From: Chromatocurvus sp046260765
GTDB lineage: Bacteria > Pseudomonadota > Gammaproteobacteria > Pseudomonadales > Halieaceae
DNA length: 64,000 nt
Reading direction: 5' to 3'
NCBI GenBank assembly: GCA_046260765.1
Contig: JBHEOO010000017.1
Location: forward strand, 4,622-68,621
The translations under genes and the position numbers were made by a program. Positions 43,052 to 52,423 of the stretch are shown here, one piece after another. Numbering within the stretch: the stretch's first letter is position 1; the number at the start of each line of letters is the position of its first letter. The notes beneath the pieces were generated by a model, which ran no database searches, was not told the DNA's origin, and worked only from the letters and a program-made list of their open reading frames with translations.

Positions 43052-45277
43052 ATGGTTCAGGTCCGGGATCAGTTTCACGTCAGCGCAGACGGCCAGGTGG
43101 ACGTCAGCAGCTGGCTTGCCCATATACCGCTAGCGTTAGAGGGGGCTGATCGCGAGCGACTTGCTGATGCGGCGCAGATGGCTAGCGAGGCGCGGGACAT
43201 GCCGGGGCTTGATGCCAGTGACTGGAGCGCGCACTCAGACTGCCTGCTCGCGGGCGTTGAGACCGCGCAGATACTCGCCGAACTGCAGGTCGGCGTGGAT
43301 TGCCTGCTGGCGGGGCTGCTGTACCGCGCAGTGCGCGAGGGGCGGCTGGACATCGCCACGGTCAAAGACCGCTTCGGTCAGGGTACCGGTGACCTTCTCG
43401 AGGGTGTGCTACGAATGGCTGCTGTCGGCGACCTGCGAAAAACGGGGGATGCCCGCGTTCTCGGTCAGGCCGACGCGCAGCGCGAGAATATTCGCAAAAT
43501 GCTGGTGGCGATTGTTGATGATGTTCGTGTTGCGCTGATAAAGCTGGCGGAACGCACCTGTGCGATTCGGGCGGTCAAGAACGATGTCGAGCGGCGCGAA
43601 TCCATCGCACGGGAGATATCAGACGTCTATGCGCCGCTGGCCCATCGTCTCGGCATCGGACACCTGAAATGGGAGCTGGAGGATCTGTCCTTTCGCTATC
43701 TGCATCCCGATGCCTACGGCAAGATCGCACGTCTGCTGGATGGCAAGCGGCGTGAGCGAGACCGCTTTATCCAGCAGGTGTCGTCGCAGCTCGACGTCGT
43801 GCTGAGCAACGCGGATATCGAGTTCGAGCTGAACGGTCGCGCCAAGCACATCTACAGTATCTGGCGTAAAATGCAGCGCAAGGGCATCGGCTTCTCGCAG
43901 GTCTACGACATCCGCGCGCTGCGCATCCTGGTTCCCGACGTCAAGGATTGCTACGCCACGCTCGGCCTGGTCCATGGTCTGTGGCGCAATATTCCGAACG
44001 AGTTTGATGATTACATTGCCAGTCCCAAGGAAAACGGTTATCGCTCTCTCCACACTGCCGTAATAGGGCCGGAGGGAAAGATTCTCGAGGTGCAGATACG
44101 CAGCCGTGCCATGCACGAGGAGGCAGAACTGGGCGTCTGTGCGCATTGGCGCTATAAGGGCTCGGACCGGGAGGCGCGTCTTGGCAGCACTTATGAGGAG
44201 AAGATAGCCTGGCTTCGCCAGGTTCTCGATTGGCATGAGGAAACCGGCGACGCCGGTGGCGTCGCCGAACAGCTCAGCTTCAATGTCGCTCAGGATCGCG
44301 TATACGTTTTCACGCCATCCGGCGACGTGGTGAATCTTGCCAGCGGCGCTACCCCGCTGGATTTTGCCTACCACGTGCATACCGAAGTGGGACACCGCTG
44401 CCGCGGTGCCAAGGTCAACGGGCAGATAGTGCCGCTGACCTATGAACTCAAGACAGGTGAGCGGGTTGAAATACTCACCGCCAAACAGGGTCAGCCGAAG
44501 CGCGACTGGCTGCAGCCGACGCTGGGTTATCTCAAGACCAGTCGCGCCCGTGCCAAGGTGCAGCAGTGGTTCAAGAGCCAGGCGCGCGAGGAGAACATCG
44601 ACGCCGGCCGGCACCTGCTGGAGCGCGAGTTCCGGCGTATGGCGCTGACCAGCGTCGACTACAAGCGCATTGCTGCCAGGGTGCAGCTGTCAACGGTTGA
44701 GGATATGTTTGCGGCGGTGGGCGCGGGCGATCTGTCCTCATCGCAGGTGCTAAACGCAGCAGAGAGCCTGATCGGCGACAAGCCCCAGCCGCAGCTGCGC
44801 GTCGCCCACGGCACTGGCCGTCGCCGTGGGCATGTTGATGTGCAGGGCGTGGGCAACCTGCTGACGCATATGGCGGGCTGCTGCAAGCCGCTTCCTGGCG
44901 ACAGCATTGTCGGCTTTATCACACAGGGCCGCGGTGTCAGCGTACACCGCGCGGACTGTCGCCGGGTGGTGGAGTGCCAGGACAGCTCTCCAGAGCGCAT
45001 TATCGACGTGGAATGGGGTTCGGATGCCGACGAAAAGTTCGAGGTCGATATCGCTATCGAAGCCTACGACAGACAAGGGCTACTGCGCGATGTCACCGGG
45101 ATGTTTGCCACGGCCCGCATCAACGTGCTCGCCATCAATACGCAGTCGATACGGCAGTCGCATTCCGCCACCATGCGCCTGACGGTGGAAATTGCCGACC
45201 TGGAGTCACTTGCCAAGCTGCTGGAGCGACTGAACCGACTGAAAAACGTGATATCCGCAAAGCGGATCAACAGCTGA
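43052..45277 (+). CDS. relA: (p)ppGpp synthetase RelA
   Basis: 741 residues from ATG 43052, 13 bases after cysM. The N-terminal HD-like region lacks the HDxxED ligands (LLAGLLYRAVREG), so hydrolase activity is absent, as in RelA. The synthetase domain has GRAKHIYSIWRKMQRKG, YDIRALRIL and SPKENGYRSLHTAV. Then TGS (VFTPSGDVVNLASGATPLDFAYHVHTEVGHRC) and ACT (FEVDIAIEAYDRQGLLRDV). It makes ppGpp on ribosomes carrying uncharged tRNA. Confidence 0.97.
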   Translation: MVQVRDQFHVSADGQVDVSSWLAHIPLALEGADRERLADAAQMASEARDMPGLDASDWSAHSDCLLAGVETAQILAELQVGVDCLLAGLLYRAVREGRLDIATVKDRFGQGTGDLLEGVLRMAAVGDLRKTGDARVLGQADAQRENIRKMLVAIVDDVRVALIKLAERTCAIRAVKNDVERRESIAREISDVYAPLAHRLGIGHLKWELEDLSFRYLHPDAYGKIARLLDGKRRERDRFIQQVSSQLDVVLSNADIEFELNGRAKHIYSIWRKMQRKGIGFSQVYDIRALRILVPDVKDCYATLGLVHGLWRNIPNEFDDYIASPKENGYRSLHTAVIGPEGKILEVQIRSRAMHEEAELGVCAHWRYKGSDREARLGSTYEEKIAWLRQVLDWHEETGDAGGVAEQLSFNVAQDRVYVFTPSGDVVNLASGATPLDFAYHVHTEVGHRCRGAKVNGQIVPLTYELKTGERVEILTAKQGQPKRDWLQPTLGYLKTSRARAKVQQWFKSQAREENIDAGRHLLEREFRRMALTSVDYKRIAARVQLSTVEDMFAAVGAGDLSSSQVLNAAESLIGDKPQPQLRVAHGTGRRRGHVDVQGVGNLLTHMAGCCKPLPGDSIVGFITQGRGVSVHRADCRRVVECQDSSPERIIDVEWGSDADEKFEVDIAIEAYDRQGLLRDVTGMFATARINVLAINTQSIRQSHSATMRLTVEIADLESLAKLLERLNRLKNVISAKRINS

Positions 45278-45286
45278 GGTAATCCC

Positions 45287-46099
45287 GTGTCCGATCCCCG
45301 CTATGACCTGAACGACCTCCTGCGCATCATGCAGCGGCTGCGCGATCCCGATGGCGGTTGCCCCTGGGATCTGCAGCAGGATTTCCAGAGCATCGTGCCC
45401 TCCACTATTGAGGAGTGCTACGAGCTGGCGGAGGCGATCGAGCAGGAGGATTACCCGCACGTCGCCGAGGAGCTCGGCGACGTGCTGTTCCAGGTGATCT
45501 TCTATGCCCAGCTGGGTAGTGAGCGGGAGCTCTTCGATTTCCACGCCATTGTGCATACGCTGGCAGACAAACTGGTCCGGCGACATCCGCATGTCTTCGT
45601 CCCCGGTGATCTTGAACAGCGTGTGGATCCTGGGGCCATGGATGAGGCAGACGTCAAGGCACAGTGGGAGGCAATCAAGCGCGACGAGCGCCGCGCCCGC
45701 GACCAGCACCATGCGCTTGCCGATGTGCCGGTGGCACTGCCGGCACTGCAGCGGTCGCAGAAGCTGCAGAAACGCGCCGCCCATGCGGGCTTTGACTGGC
45801 CGGACAGCGATGGCGTGCTGAGCAAGCTGGAGGAGGAGATCGCAGAGCTGCGGGAGGCCATGCACAGCGCCGATAGCGACGCTGTTGAAGACGAAATGGG
45901 CGATGTGTTGTTCACCTGCGTCAACCTGGCGCGCTGGTTGCGCCTGGATGCAGAGCGTGCCCTGCGGCGTGCATCGGGCAAGTTCGAGCGCCGCTTCCGG
46001 CGCGTGGAGGAACTGGCAGGCGCCCGCGGAAAGACAATTGAATCCCTTGATCCGGCGTCGCTGGATGAACTCTGGCAGGCTGTGAAATCGGGTCACTAG
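45287..46099 (+). CDS. mazG: Nucleoside triphosphate pyrophosphohydrolase MazG
   Basis: 270 residues, GTG start. Two MazG repeats each have EExxE-type metal sites: EECYELAEAIE / EELGDVLFQVIFYA, and LEEEIAELREAM / DEMGDVLFTCVNLARW. CPWDLQQDF is the N-terminal signature. It hydrolyses nucleoside triphosphates and lowers ppGpp-linked stress in E. coli. The pairing relA-mazG is conserved. Confidence 0.96.
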   Translation: MSDPRYDLNDLLRIMQRLRDPDGGCPWDLQQDFQSIVPSTIEECYELAEAIEQEDYPHVAEELGDVLFQVIFYAQLGSERELFDFHAIVHTLADKLVRRHPHVFVPGDLEQRVDPGAMDEADVKAQWEAIKRDERRARDQHHALADVPVALPALQRSQKLQKRAAHAGFDWPDSDGVLSKLEEEIAELREAMHSADSDAVEDEMGDVLFTCVNLARWLRLDAERALRRASGKFERRFRRVEELAGARGKTIESLDPASLDELWQAVKSGH

Positions 46100-46187
46100 C
46101 CCCGTTGTAGGGGGCCCGGGCAGGCGCTGGGCAGGCTCTTGTACTCACTCCGTGGGCTGTGTAAGGTTGCGCTTCGTTTAAACGGGT

Positions 46188-46216
46188 TTGGCGTTTCCAC
46201 TTGCGCCGCATATAAC
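46188..46216 (+). promoter_or_regulatory. Candidate sigma-70 promoter for adk
   Basis: TTGGCG at 46188-46193 and TATAAC at 46211-46216 with a 17-base spacer. Transcription would start near 46223, about 17 bases before the adk ATG. The -10 matches 5 of 6 and the spacer is ideal. Confidence 0.6.
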
Positions 46217-46239
46217 AGTTATTGCGAAGGAACAGCTGC

Positions 46240-46890
46240 ATGCGTTTAATTCTTCTGGGCGCCCCGGGTGCCGGAAAAGGCACTCAGGCCCAGTTCATTA
46301 CCGAGCACCTGAATATCCCGCAAATATCCACCGGTGACATGTTGCGCGCTGCTGTCAAGGCGGAGACCGAACTCGGCAAACGCGCGAAGGAAGTCATGGA
46401 GGCAGGTGGCCTGGTCTCCGACGACATCATCATCGGGCTGGTGGAAGAGCGCATCAAAGAGCCCGACTGTGCTCAAGGTTTCCTGTTCGACGGGTTCCCT
46501 CGCACCATTCCCCAGGCACAGGCGCTGCTGGAATCCGGCGTTGTGATTGATCACGTTGTCGAGATTGCTGTGGACGATGAAGAAATCGTTGGTCGCATGT
46601 CAGGGCGTCGCGTGCATCCCGCCTCGGGCCGCATCTATCACACAGAGCACAATCCACCGCAGGTTGAGGGCGTTGACGACGTCACCGGTGAAGCCCTGGT
46701 CGCCCGGGATGATGATAAAGAGGATGTCGTGCGCAAGCGCCTTGCGGTGTACCACGAGCAGACGGCACCGCTGGTTGGTTTCTACCAGTCTCTTACCGGC
46801 GAAGCCGCTCCGGAGTACCACCGCATCATGGGTGTGGGCGATGTCGAGAACATTCGCGACCGCGTGTTTGCCGCACTTAGCGTCGGCTAG
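46240..46890 (+). CDS. adk: Adenylate kinase
   Basis: 216 residues from ATG 46240, preceded by GAAGGA. The P-loop is GAPGAGKGTQ, then STGDMLRA, the AMP lid FDGFPRTIPQ, and a LID domain with GRRVHPASGRIYH. Cysteines of a zinc LID are absent, as in Gram-negatives. It equilibrates AMP, ADP and ATP. Its stop TAG overlaps the mobA stop on the other strand. Confidence 0.97.
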   Translation: MRLILLGAPGAGKGTQAQFITEHLNIPQISTGDMLRAAVKAETELGKRAKEVMEAGGLVSDDIIIGLVEERIKEPDCAQGFLFDGFPRTIPQAQALLESGVVIDHVVEIAVDDEEIVGRMSGRRVHPASGRIYHTEHNPPQVEGVDDVTGEALVARDDDKEDVVRKRLAVYHEQTAPLVGFYQSLTGEAAPEYHRIMGVGDVENIRDRVFAALSVG

Positions 46891-47507
46891 TCGCCTGTGT
46901 AAATCTGATTGATATTGCGCAACGCTTGCTGCGGCAGATCAATACACATGGTCCGCGTATCCAGTGTTGACAGCCATCCCTTAACGCTTCTCCTCCCACT
47001 GTCCAGGTAATCTGTAATGCCCGCCAGCGCCTCCCGGCGCAAGGCGAGGCAGAGGTAGTGCTCGCGCCCGCTGCTGAACAGATAAACGGCGTCGGGTCTT
47101 TTTTCTGGCTGTATGGTGATGGTGTCTCGCAGCAGGGCAAACACGGCCTGCGATACGCCGGGCATATCGCAGGGTGATACCAGCAGCAATGGTGTGTTCA
47201 GTTCCCTGCCGGCCGCTTCCAGTCCCGCGAGCGGACCCTCGCAACCGCTACGCATGTCGGTGACCACGTGGTCAGCGAAGTTGCGATAACGGTCGAGGTT
47301 GCGATTGCAGCTGATCAGCAGACGGCTCACCAGCGGCCGCAGACTGCGCGCGGCATGTGCCACCAGTGGTTCTCCCTGCCAGGAAACCAGTCCCTTGTCC
47401 CGGCTCTGCATGCGCCGGCCGGCTCCGCCCGCCAGCACAAGCCCTGTGGTTCTCTCACGCAGTTGCGTGGCGATGGGGTCGATCGAGGAGTGTGTGGCTG
47501 GGTGCAT
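46887..47507 (-). CDS. mobA: Molybdenum cofactor guanylyltransferase MobA
   Basis: 206 residues from ATG 47507; an upstream TTG reading to 47567 is less likely. The nucleotide-binding motif is GLVLAGGAGRRMQSRDKGL, then LLVSPCDMPG with metal aspartate. It converts Mo-molybdopterin to the guanine dinucleotide form. The gene is divergent from tsaB and implies MGD-dependent molybdoenzymes elsewhere in the genome. Confidence 0.93.
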   Translation of the reverse strand: MHPATHSSIDPIATQLRERTTGLVLAGGAGRRMQSRDKGLVSWQGEPLVAHAARSLRPLVSRLLISCNRNLDRYRNFADHVVTDMRSGCEGPLAGLEAAGRELNTPLLLVSPCDMPGVSQAVFALLRDTITIQPEKRPDAVYLFSSGREHYLCLALRREALAGITDYLDSGRRSVKGWLSTLDTRTMCIDLPQQALRNINQIYTGD

Positions 47508-47567
47508 GAGGCAGATTGTGGGATAATTTTTCGGTTTACGCACATCAATACTGCAGGTGAAATACAA

Positions 47568-48308
47568 ATGGAGTCATGCAAAGGGCGCGGTGAACGACTG
47601 CTGGGTATCGAGACGGCAACCGACGCCTGCTCGGTTGCGCTGTGCCTTGAGGGTGAAACGGATCAGCGCCACGAACGCAACCCGCGCCAGCACAGTCGCC
47701 GGCTTTTTCCGATGCTGATCGACCTGCTGGCGAATCGTTCGCCGGCGTCGCTGAGGCTCGATGCTATAGCCTATGGCTGCGGGCCGGGTTCCTTTACCGG
47801 CTTGCGCATTGCGGCCAGTGCTGCTCAGGGGCTGGCTTTCAGCCTGAATCTTCCTGTCGTGCCTGTTTCCACGCTGGCCTGCCAGGCGGCGACCGCGCGG
47901 CGCGAGCACGACGTGCCGGCGAACGCCGTCATTCTGAGTACGCTGGATGCGAATATCGGGCAGGTGTACTGGGCGCTCTATCAGGCAACGCATGAGACTC
48001 TGGTCGAACTCATGCCGCCTGCCGTATGCACGCCGGAAGCGTTGCCGCTTGCAGCGATTCTCGCGCAGAAGCCGGAGAATGCGCCGTTCGTTACCGTGGG
48101 ATCCGGCGTCGCGCTGATCGTCGGTGTCCCGGGACTGCCTGCGAACGAGCGCTACGATGATGTGTTGCCCCAGGCGCGCGACCTGCTGTCGCTGGCACGG
48201 GTAGCACTGTTGGCGGGTGCTACAGAAGCCGCAGCAGACGTCTCACCGATGTACGTGCAGGATGCCACGCGCTGGAAAAAGCTGGCAGAGCAGGGACCGC
48301 GCGCGTGA
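47568..48308 (+). CDS. tsaB: tRNA threonylcarbamoyladenosine protein TsaB
   Basis: 246 residues from ATG 47568; longer readings overlap mobA. It has LLGIETATDACSVALC, GCGPGSFTGLRIAASAAQGLA and the C-terminal DVSPMYVQDATRWKK. With TsaD and TsaE it makes t6A37 on tRNA. uppP overlaps the stop by four bases. Confidence 0.94.
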   Translation: MESCKGRGERLLGIETATDACSVALCLEGETDQRHERNPRQHSRRLFPMLIDLLANRSPASLRLDAIAYGCGPGSFTGLRIAASAAQGLAFSLNLPVVPVSTLACQAATARREHDVPANAVILSTLDANIGQVYWALYQATHETLVELMPPAVCTPEALPLAAILAQKPENAPFVTVGSGVALIVGVPGLPANERYDDVLPQARDLLSLARVALLAGATEAAADVSPMYVQDATRWKKLAEQGPRA

Positions 48309-49105
48309 TTGACTGGTGGCAGGCGGCAATATTGGCCCTGCTTCAGGGGCTGACGGAATTTCTGCCGATTTCCAGTTCTGCGCACCTGGTCATTCCCTCC
48401 CTGATGCTCGGCTGGCAGGATCAGGGCCTGGCTTTCGACGTTGCGGTCCATGTCGGCACGCTGACCGCGGTGGTGATGTATTTTCGTCGGGATCTGTTTG
48501 CGCTGGCGTTTGCACTTTTGTCAGGAGCCCGAGAACGCCGTGTCAATGACGGGTGCCGCCAGGTGCTGTTTCTCGCTGTTGCCACGGTGCCTGTGGTTCT
48601 CTCCGGTTTTCTGCTCAACGATCTGATCGAAACGCATTTGCGGACATTGCCGGTGATTGCCACAACTACGCTGATATTCGGTCTGGCGCTGGGCCTTGCC
48701 GACCGGGCAGCGCGACGCGGCATCCAGCGCGATATGACGCTGCCCATTGCATTGGCAGTAGGCATCGCACAGGCGATAGCGCCGATACCGGGTGTCTCGC
48801 GCTCCGGCGTGACGATTACAGCGGGACTGCTGCTGGGGCTTGGACACCAGGGCGCGGCACGCTTTTCGTTTCTGCTGTCAATTCCGGTGATCGCTGGCGC
48901 CGGGCTGCTCAAGGGACGCGATCTGCTCCTGCTGGATGTGCCGGTGCCCTGGCTGCAGCTGCTGCTGGCCGCGGCGCTTGCGGGCATTACGGCCTACGCC
49001 TGCATCGCGGCCTTCCTTCGCCTGATCGATCGCATCGGCCTGATGCCCTTTGTTTACTACCGTATTGCCCTGGCGCTGGTTCTCGGCGCGCTCTGGTTGG
49101 CATAA
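48305..49105 (+). CDS. uppP: Undecaprenyl-diphosphatase (BacA/UppP)
   Basis: 266 residues, GTG start overlapping tsaB (GTGA). The motifs are GLTEFLPISSSAHL, FDVAVHVGTLTAVV and PGVSRSGVTI, with about eight membrane spans. It recycles undecaprenyl pyrophosphate for cell-wall synthesis, in the inner membrane. The coupled pair with tsaB is a local feature. Confidence 0.96.
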   Translation: MIDWWQAAILALLQGLTEFLPISSSAHLVIPSLMLGWQDQGLAFDVAVHVGTLTAVVMYFRRDLFALAFALLSGARERRVNDGCRQVLFLAVATVPVVLSGFLLNDLIETHLRTLPVIATTTLIFGLALGLADRAARRGIQRDMTLPIALAVGIAQAIAPIPGVSRSGVTITAGLLLGLGHQGAARFSFLLSIPVIAGAGLLKGRDLLLLDVPVPWLQLLLAAALAGITAYACIAAFLRLIDRIGLMPFVYYRIALALVLGALWLA

Positions 49106-49133
49106 TGCGGCGCTCGCACTTCGGAGGAAAAGC

Positions 49134-50039
49134 ATGAAAATTGCGTTTATTGGCCTTGGGGTCATGGGTTTTCCCATGGCGGGGCATCTGCAGGCCGCGG
49201 GCCATGACGTGACCGTGTTCAATCGCACGGGCCAGCGTGCGCTGGATTGGCAGCAACAGTACGGCGGTAGCGTAGCTGACACACCGGGCGCGGCTGCCAC
49301 CGGTGCCGGCCTGGTCTGTTGTTGCGTCGGTAACGATGACGATGTGCGTCAGGTTCTGCTCGGGGATAAGGGGGCGCTTTCGGCAATGGCTTCGGGTGCG
49401 CTTCTGGTTGACCACACCACCGCCTCTGCAGAGATGGCCCGGGAGCTCTCCACCGCTGCTGGAGCCGTCGGCGTCGGTTTCCTTGACGCTCCGGTGTCGG
49501 GAGGTCAGGCGGGTGCTGAGAACGGTGCACTCACCATCATGGTCGGTGGCGAAGAAGGGATTTTCGCTATCGCCGAGCCGGTCCTGTCGACCTATGCACG
49601 CTGCGTGCGCCTGCTGGGCCCCTGCGGCAGCGGACAGCTGGCAAAGATGGTCAATCAGATCTGTATTGCCGGTGTGGTGCAGGGGCTTGCCGAGGGCCTG
49701 GCATTTTCCGAACGGGCGGGCCTGGATAGCGCTGCCGTGATCGAGGTTATCTCCCAGGGCGCGGCGCAGTCCTGGCAGATGGTCAACCGCTACCAGACCA
49801 TGCTGGCTGGCGAGTATGCTCACGGTTTTGCGGTGAACTGGATGCGCAAGGATCTGGGTATGGTGCTGGAGGAAGCAACAAAGCGGGATCTGGAATTGCC
49901 GCTTACGTCCCTGGTTGATGCCTTCTACGCAGAGGTCCAGGACATGGGCGGTGGGCGCTGGGATACATCGAGTCTGTTCGCGCGCATGCGGGCGCACATG
50001 GACGAGACCGGGAACGAGAGCGGGAGCGAGAAATCGTGA
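49134..50039 (+). CDS. NAD(P)-dependent beta-hydroxyacid dehydrogenase (3-hydroxyisobutyrate dehydrogenase-like)
   Basis: 301 residues from ATG 49134 with GGAGG upstream. It has the Rossmann IAFIGLGVMGFPMAGHL, DAPVSGGQAGAENGALTIMVGG and the catalytic Lys region GQLAKMVNQI. It oxidises a 3-hydroxy acid with NAD+ (3-hydroxyisobutyrate, tartronate or similar). apeB overlaps by four bases. The exact substrate is not resolved. Confidence 0.92.
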   Translation: MKIAFIGLGVMGFPMAGHLQAAGHDVTVFNRTGQRALDWQQQYGGSVADTPGAAATGAGLVCCCVGNDDDVRQVLLGDKGALSAMASGALLVDHTTASAEMARELSTAAGAVGVGFLDAPVSGGQAGAENGALTIMVGGEEGIFAIAEPVLSTYARCVRLLGPCGSGQLAKMVNQICIAGVVQGLAEGLAFSERAGLDSAAVIEVISQGAAQSWQMVNRYQTMLAGEYAHGFAVNWMRKDLGMVLEEATKRDLELPLTSLVDAFYAEVQDMGGGRWDTSSLFARMRAHMDETGNESGSEKS

Positions 50040-51346
50040 AGAGCACTGACTTCAACAGCGGATTGTGCGAATTCCTGTCTCGCGCAACCACACCTTTTCA
50101 TGCGGTGGCGGCCATGACAGCTACCTTGCGCGAGGCCGGGTTCCAGTCTCTCGACGAGGAAGGGCAGGGGGCCTCGACGCGGCCTGGTGGCCGCTACTAT
50201 CTCACGCGTAACGACAGCAGCCTGATCGCCTTCACTCACGGAGCGGAGCACGCGCCGCGGGACGGTCTGCACATGGTCGGCGCGCACACGGACAGCCCCT
50301 GTCTGATGGTCAAGCCGAATCCCGAGCGTCTGCGACAGGGCTGTTTCCAGCTCGGCGTTGAAGTCTACGGCGGCGCGCTGCTGAATCCCTGGTTTGATCG
50401 CGATCTGTCGCTGGCAGGACGAGTGAGCTTCGCTGACGAGCATGGGTCGCTGCGCACGGGCCTGGTGGACTTCCGCACACCACTGGCCATCATCCCGAGT
50501 CTGGCCATCCATCTGGATCGCGAGGCCAACAGCAATCGCAGCATCAATCCCCAGACCGATATTCTGCCCCTGCTGGCCCTCGCCGCCGAGGGCGAGGAGC
50601 CCGCCCTGCGCGAACTCCTTGCCACGGATCTCCATGCGCAGGGCCACGCCCTCGCCCGGGTGCTTGATTACGAGCTGTGTTTCTACGACGTGCAGCCGCC
50701 TGCGCTTGTCGGTCTGCGGCAGGAATTTATTGCCTCGGCGCGCCTCGACAATCTGCTGTCCTGCTACGTCGGCCTGCAGGCACTGCTGGCGGCGGACCCG
50801 GCGCAGTCCTCGCTGCTGGTGTGCAATGACCACGAGGAGGTCGGCAGTACCTCGGCCGTGGGTGCCCAGGGACCAATGCTGCGATCATTGTTGAAGCAGC
50901 TGGCAGGCGACGAGCGGGCCTTTGCCCGCATGGTGGATCGCTCGCTGATGATCTCGGCGGACAACGCTCACGCGGTGCACCCTAACTACGCCGACCGTCA
51001 CGATGAGCGGCACGGTCCGCGCCTGAACGGTGGGCCGGTGATCAAGCACAACGCCAACCAGCGTTACGCGACCAGCAGTGACACGTCGGGGCTGTTTCGC
51101 CTGCTGGCAGAGCGGGAAGGGGTGCCCGTGCAGTCCTTCGTGGTGCGTTCAGATATGGGCTGCGGCAGCACGATCGGTCCACTGACCGCGGCTGGGCTCG
51201 GCGTGCGCACTCTGGATATCGGCGTGCCAACGCTGGCCATGCACTCCGTGCGCGAACTTGCCGGCAGCGAAGACGCCTGCAACCTGTGGCGGGTTCTGCG
51301 CCGCTTTTACTGCCACCCGCGGCAGCTGCCTTCGCGCTCCGGATAG
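50036..51346 (+). CDS. apeB: M18 family aspartyl aminopeptidase
   Basis: 436 residues from GTG 50036. Zinc and catalytic motifs are GAHTDSPCLMVKPNP, NDHEEVGS, SADNAHAVHPNY and SDMGCGSTIGP. It is a cytoplasmic dodecameric zinc aminopeptidase for acidic N-termini. It overlaps the dehydrogenase. Confidence 0.95.
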   Translation: MKSTDFNSGLCEFLSRATTPFHAVAAMTATLREAGFQSLDEEGQGASTRPGGRYYLTRNDSSLIAFTHGAEHAPRDGLHMVGAHTDSPCLMVKPNPERLRQGCFQLGVEVYGGALLNPWFDRDLSLAGRVSFADEHGSLRTGLVDFRTPLAIIPSLAIHLDREANSNRSINPQTDILPLLALAAEGEEPALRELLATDLHAQGHALARVLDYELCFYDVQPPALVGLRQEFIASARLDNLLSCYVGLQALLAADPAQSSLLVCNDHEEVGSTSAVGAQGPMLRSLLKQLAGDERAFARMVDRSLMISADNAHAVHPNYADRHDERHGPRLNGGPVIKHNANQRYATSSDTSGLFRLLAEREGVPVQSFVVRSDMGCGSTIGPLTAAGLGVRTLDIGVPTLAMHSVRELAGSEDACNLWRVLRRFYCHPRQLPSRSG

Positions 51347-51401
51347 ATTTACCCACAGGAATCCGTATCATGAGGCGCTTTTGTGTATGGGTTCATAGAA
51401 T

Positions 51402-52415
51402 ATGAGCGAACAGCGGGTTCTCACTGGCATTACCACCACCGGTACGCCACACCTCGGTAATTACGTGGGTGCGATTCGTCCGGCGATTGCGGCCTCGACA
51501 CAGCCTGATCAGCAGAGCTTCTTTTTTCTCGCCGATTATCATGCCCTGATCAAATGCCAGGATCCTGAACAGGTTCGCCGCTCGAGCCTCGAGATTGCGG
51601 CGACCTGGCTGGCGTTTGGCCTCGATACGGATCGGGCGATTTTCTACCGGCAGTCCGACATTCCCGAGATTCCCGAACTCACGTGGATTCTCAACTGCAA
51701 CGCCGCCAAGGGTCTGATGAACCGTGCGCATGCCTACAAGGCAGCCGTGCAGGCTAACGAGGAAGCCGGTGAGGATCCCGACTTCGGTATCACGATGGGC
51801 CTGTTCTGCTACCCGGTTCTCATGGCGGCGGATATTCTGATGTTTGGCGCACAGCGCATCCCCGTGGGGCGCGACCAGATTCAGCACGTGGAGATGGCGC
51901 GGGATATCGCCCAGCGCTTTAACCACAACTTTGCCGAGGTGTTTACGCTACCGGAAGCTGTGGTTGATGATAACGGTGCGGTCCTGCAGGGGCTGGACGG
52001 GCGCAAGATGAGCAAAAGCTACAACAACACGATTCCGCTGTTTGACACACAAAAAAGGCTGCAGAAATCCATCAACCGGATCAAGACCAACCTGCTGGAG
52101 CCCGGCGAGCCAAAGTCCACGGATGATTCAGCGCTGTTCCAGATATGGGCGGCGTTTGCCGACGACAGCGAAACGGTGCGCATGCGCCAGGCCTTTGCCG
52201 ACGGCATCGCCTGGGGTGAAGCCAAGAAGCAGCTGTTTGAACTGGTGAATGACCACCTGGCGCCAGCGCGAGACTACTATCTGGAACTGATGGATGATCC
52301 GGGGCATATCGAATCTGTACTGCAAAAAGGCGCACAGCGCGCCCGTGAGTACAGCGCGCCCCTGATGCAGCAGGTGCGTGAGGCCGTAGGTATCGCAAGC
52401 ATGGGCGGGCGTTAA
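51402..52415 (+). CDS. trpS: Tryptophanyl-tRNA synthetase
   Basis: 337 residues. HIGH-like motif GTPHLGNYVG, tryptophan-site ILNCNAAKGLMNRAHAYKAAV, DQIQHVEMARDIAQRFN and KMSKSYNN. It charges tRNA-Trp. Its TAA is within a 20-bp palindrome shared with the stop of the convergent TonB receptor. Confidence 0.97.
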   Translation: MSEQRVLTGITTTGTPHLGNYVGAIRPAIAASTQPDQQSFFFLADYHALIKCQDPEQVRRSSLEIAATWLAFGLDTDRAIFYRQSDIPEIPELTWILNCNAAKGLMNRAHAYKAAVQANEEAGEDPDFGITMGLFCYPVLMAADILMFGAQRIPVGRDQIQHVEMARDIAQRFNHNFAEVFTLPEAVVDDNGAVLQGLDGRKMSKSYNNTIPLFDTQKRLQKSINRIKTNLLEPGEPKSTDDSALFQIWAAFADDSETVRMRQAFADGIAWGEAKKQLFELVNDHLAPARDYYLELMDDPGHIESVLQKGAQRAREYSAPLMQQVREAVGIASMGGR

Positions 52416-52423
52416 CGCCCGCC
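52404..52423. terminator. 20-bp perfect palindrome over two convergent stop codons
   Basis: The palindrome is centred on GTTAAC at 52411-52416, with GGCGGGC / GCCCGCC arms. It contains the TAA of trpS (52413-52415) and, on the other strand, the TAA of the TonB receptor (52412-52414). It could form an RNA hairpin of about 7-8 bp in both directions and act as a bidirectional terminator, although no T run follows. The geometry of two stop codons inside one symmetric element is unusual. Confidence 0.6.
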
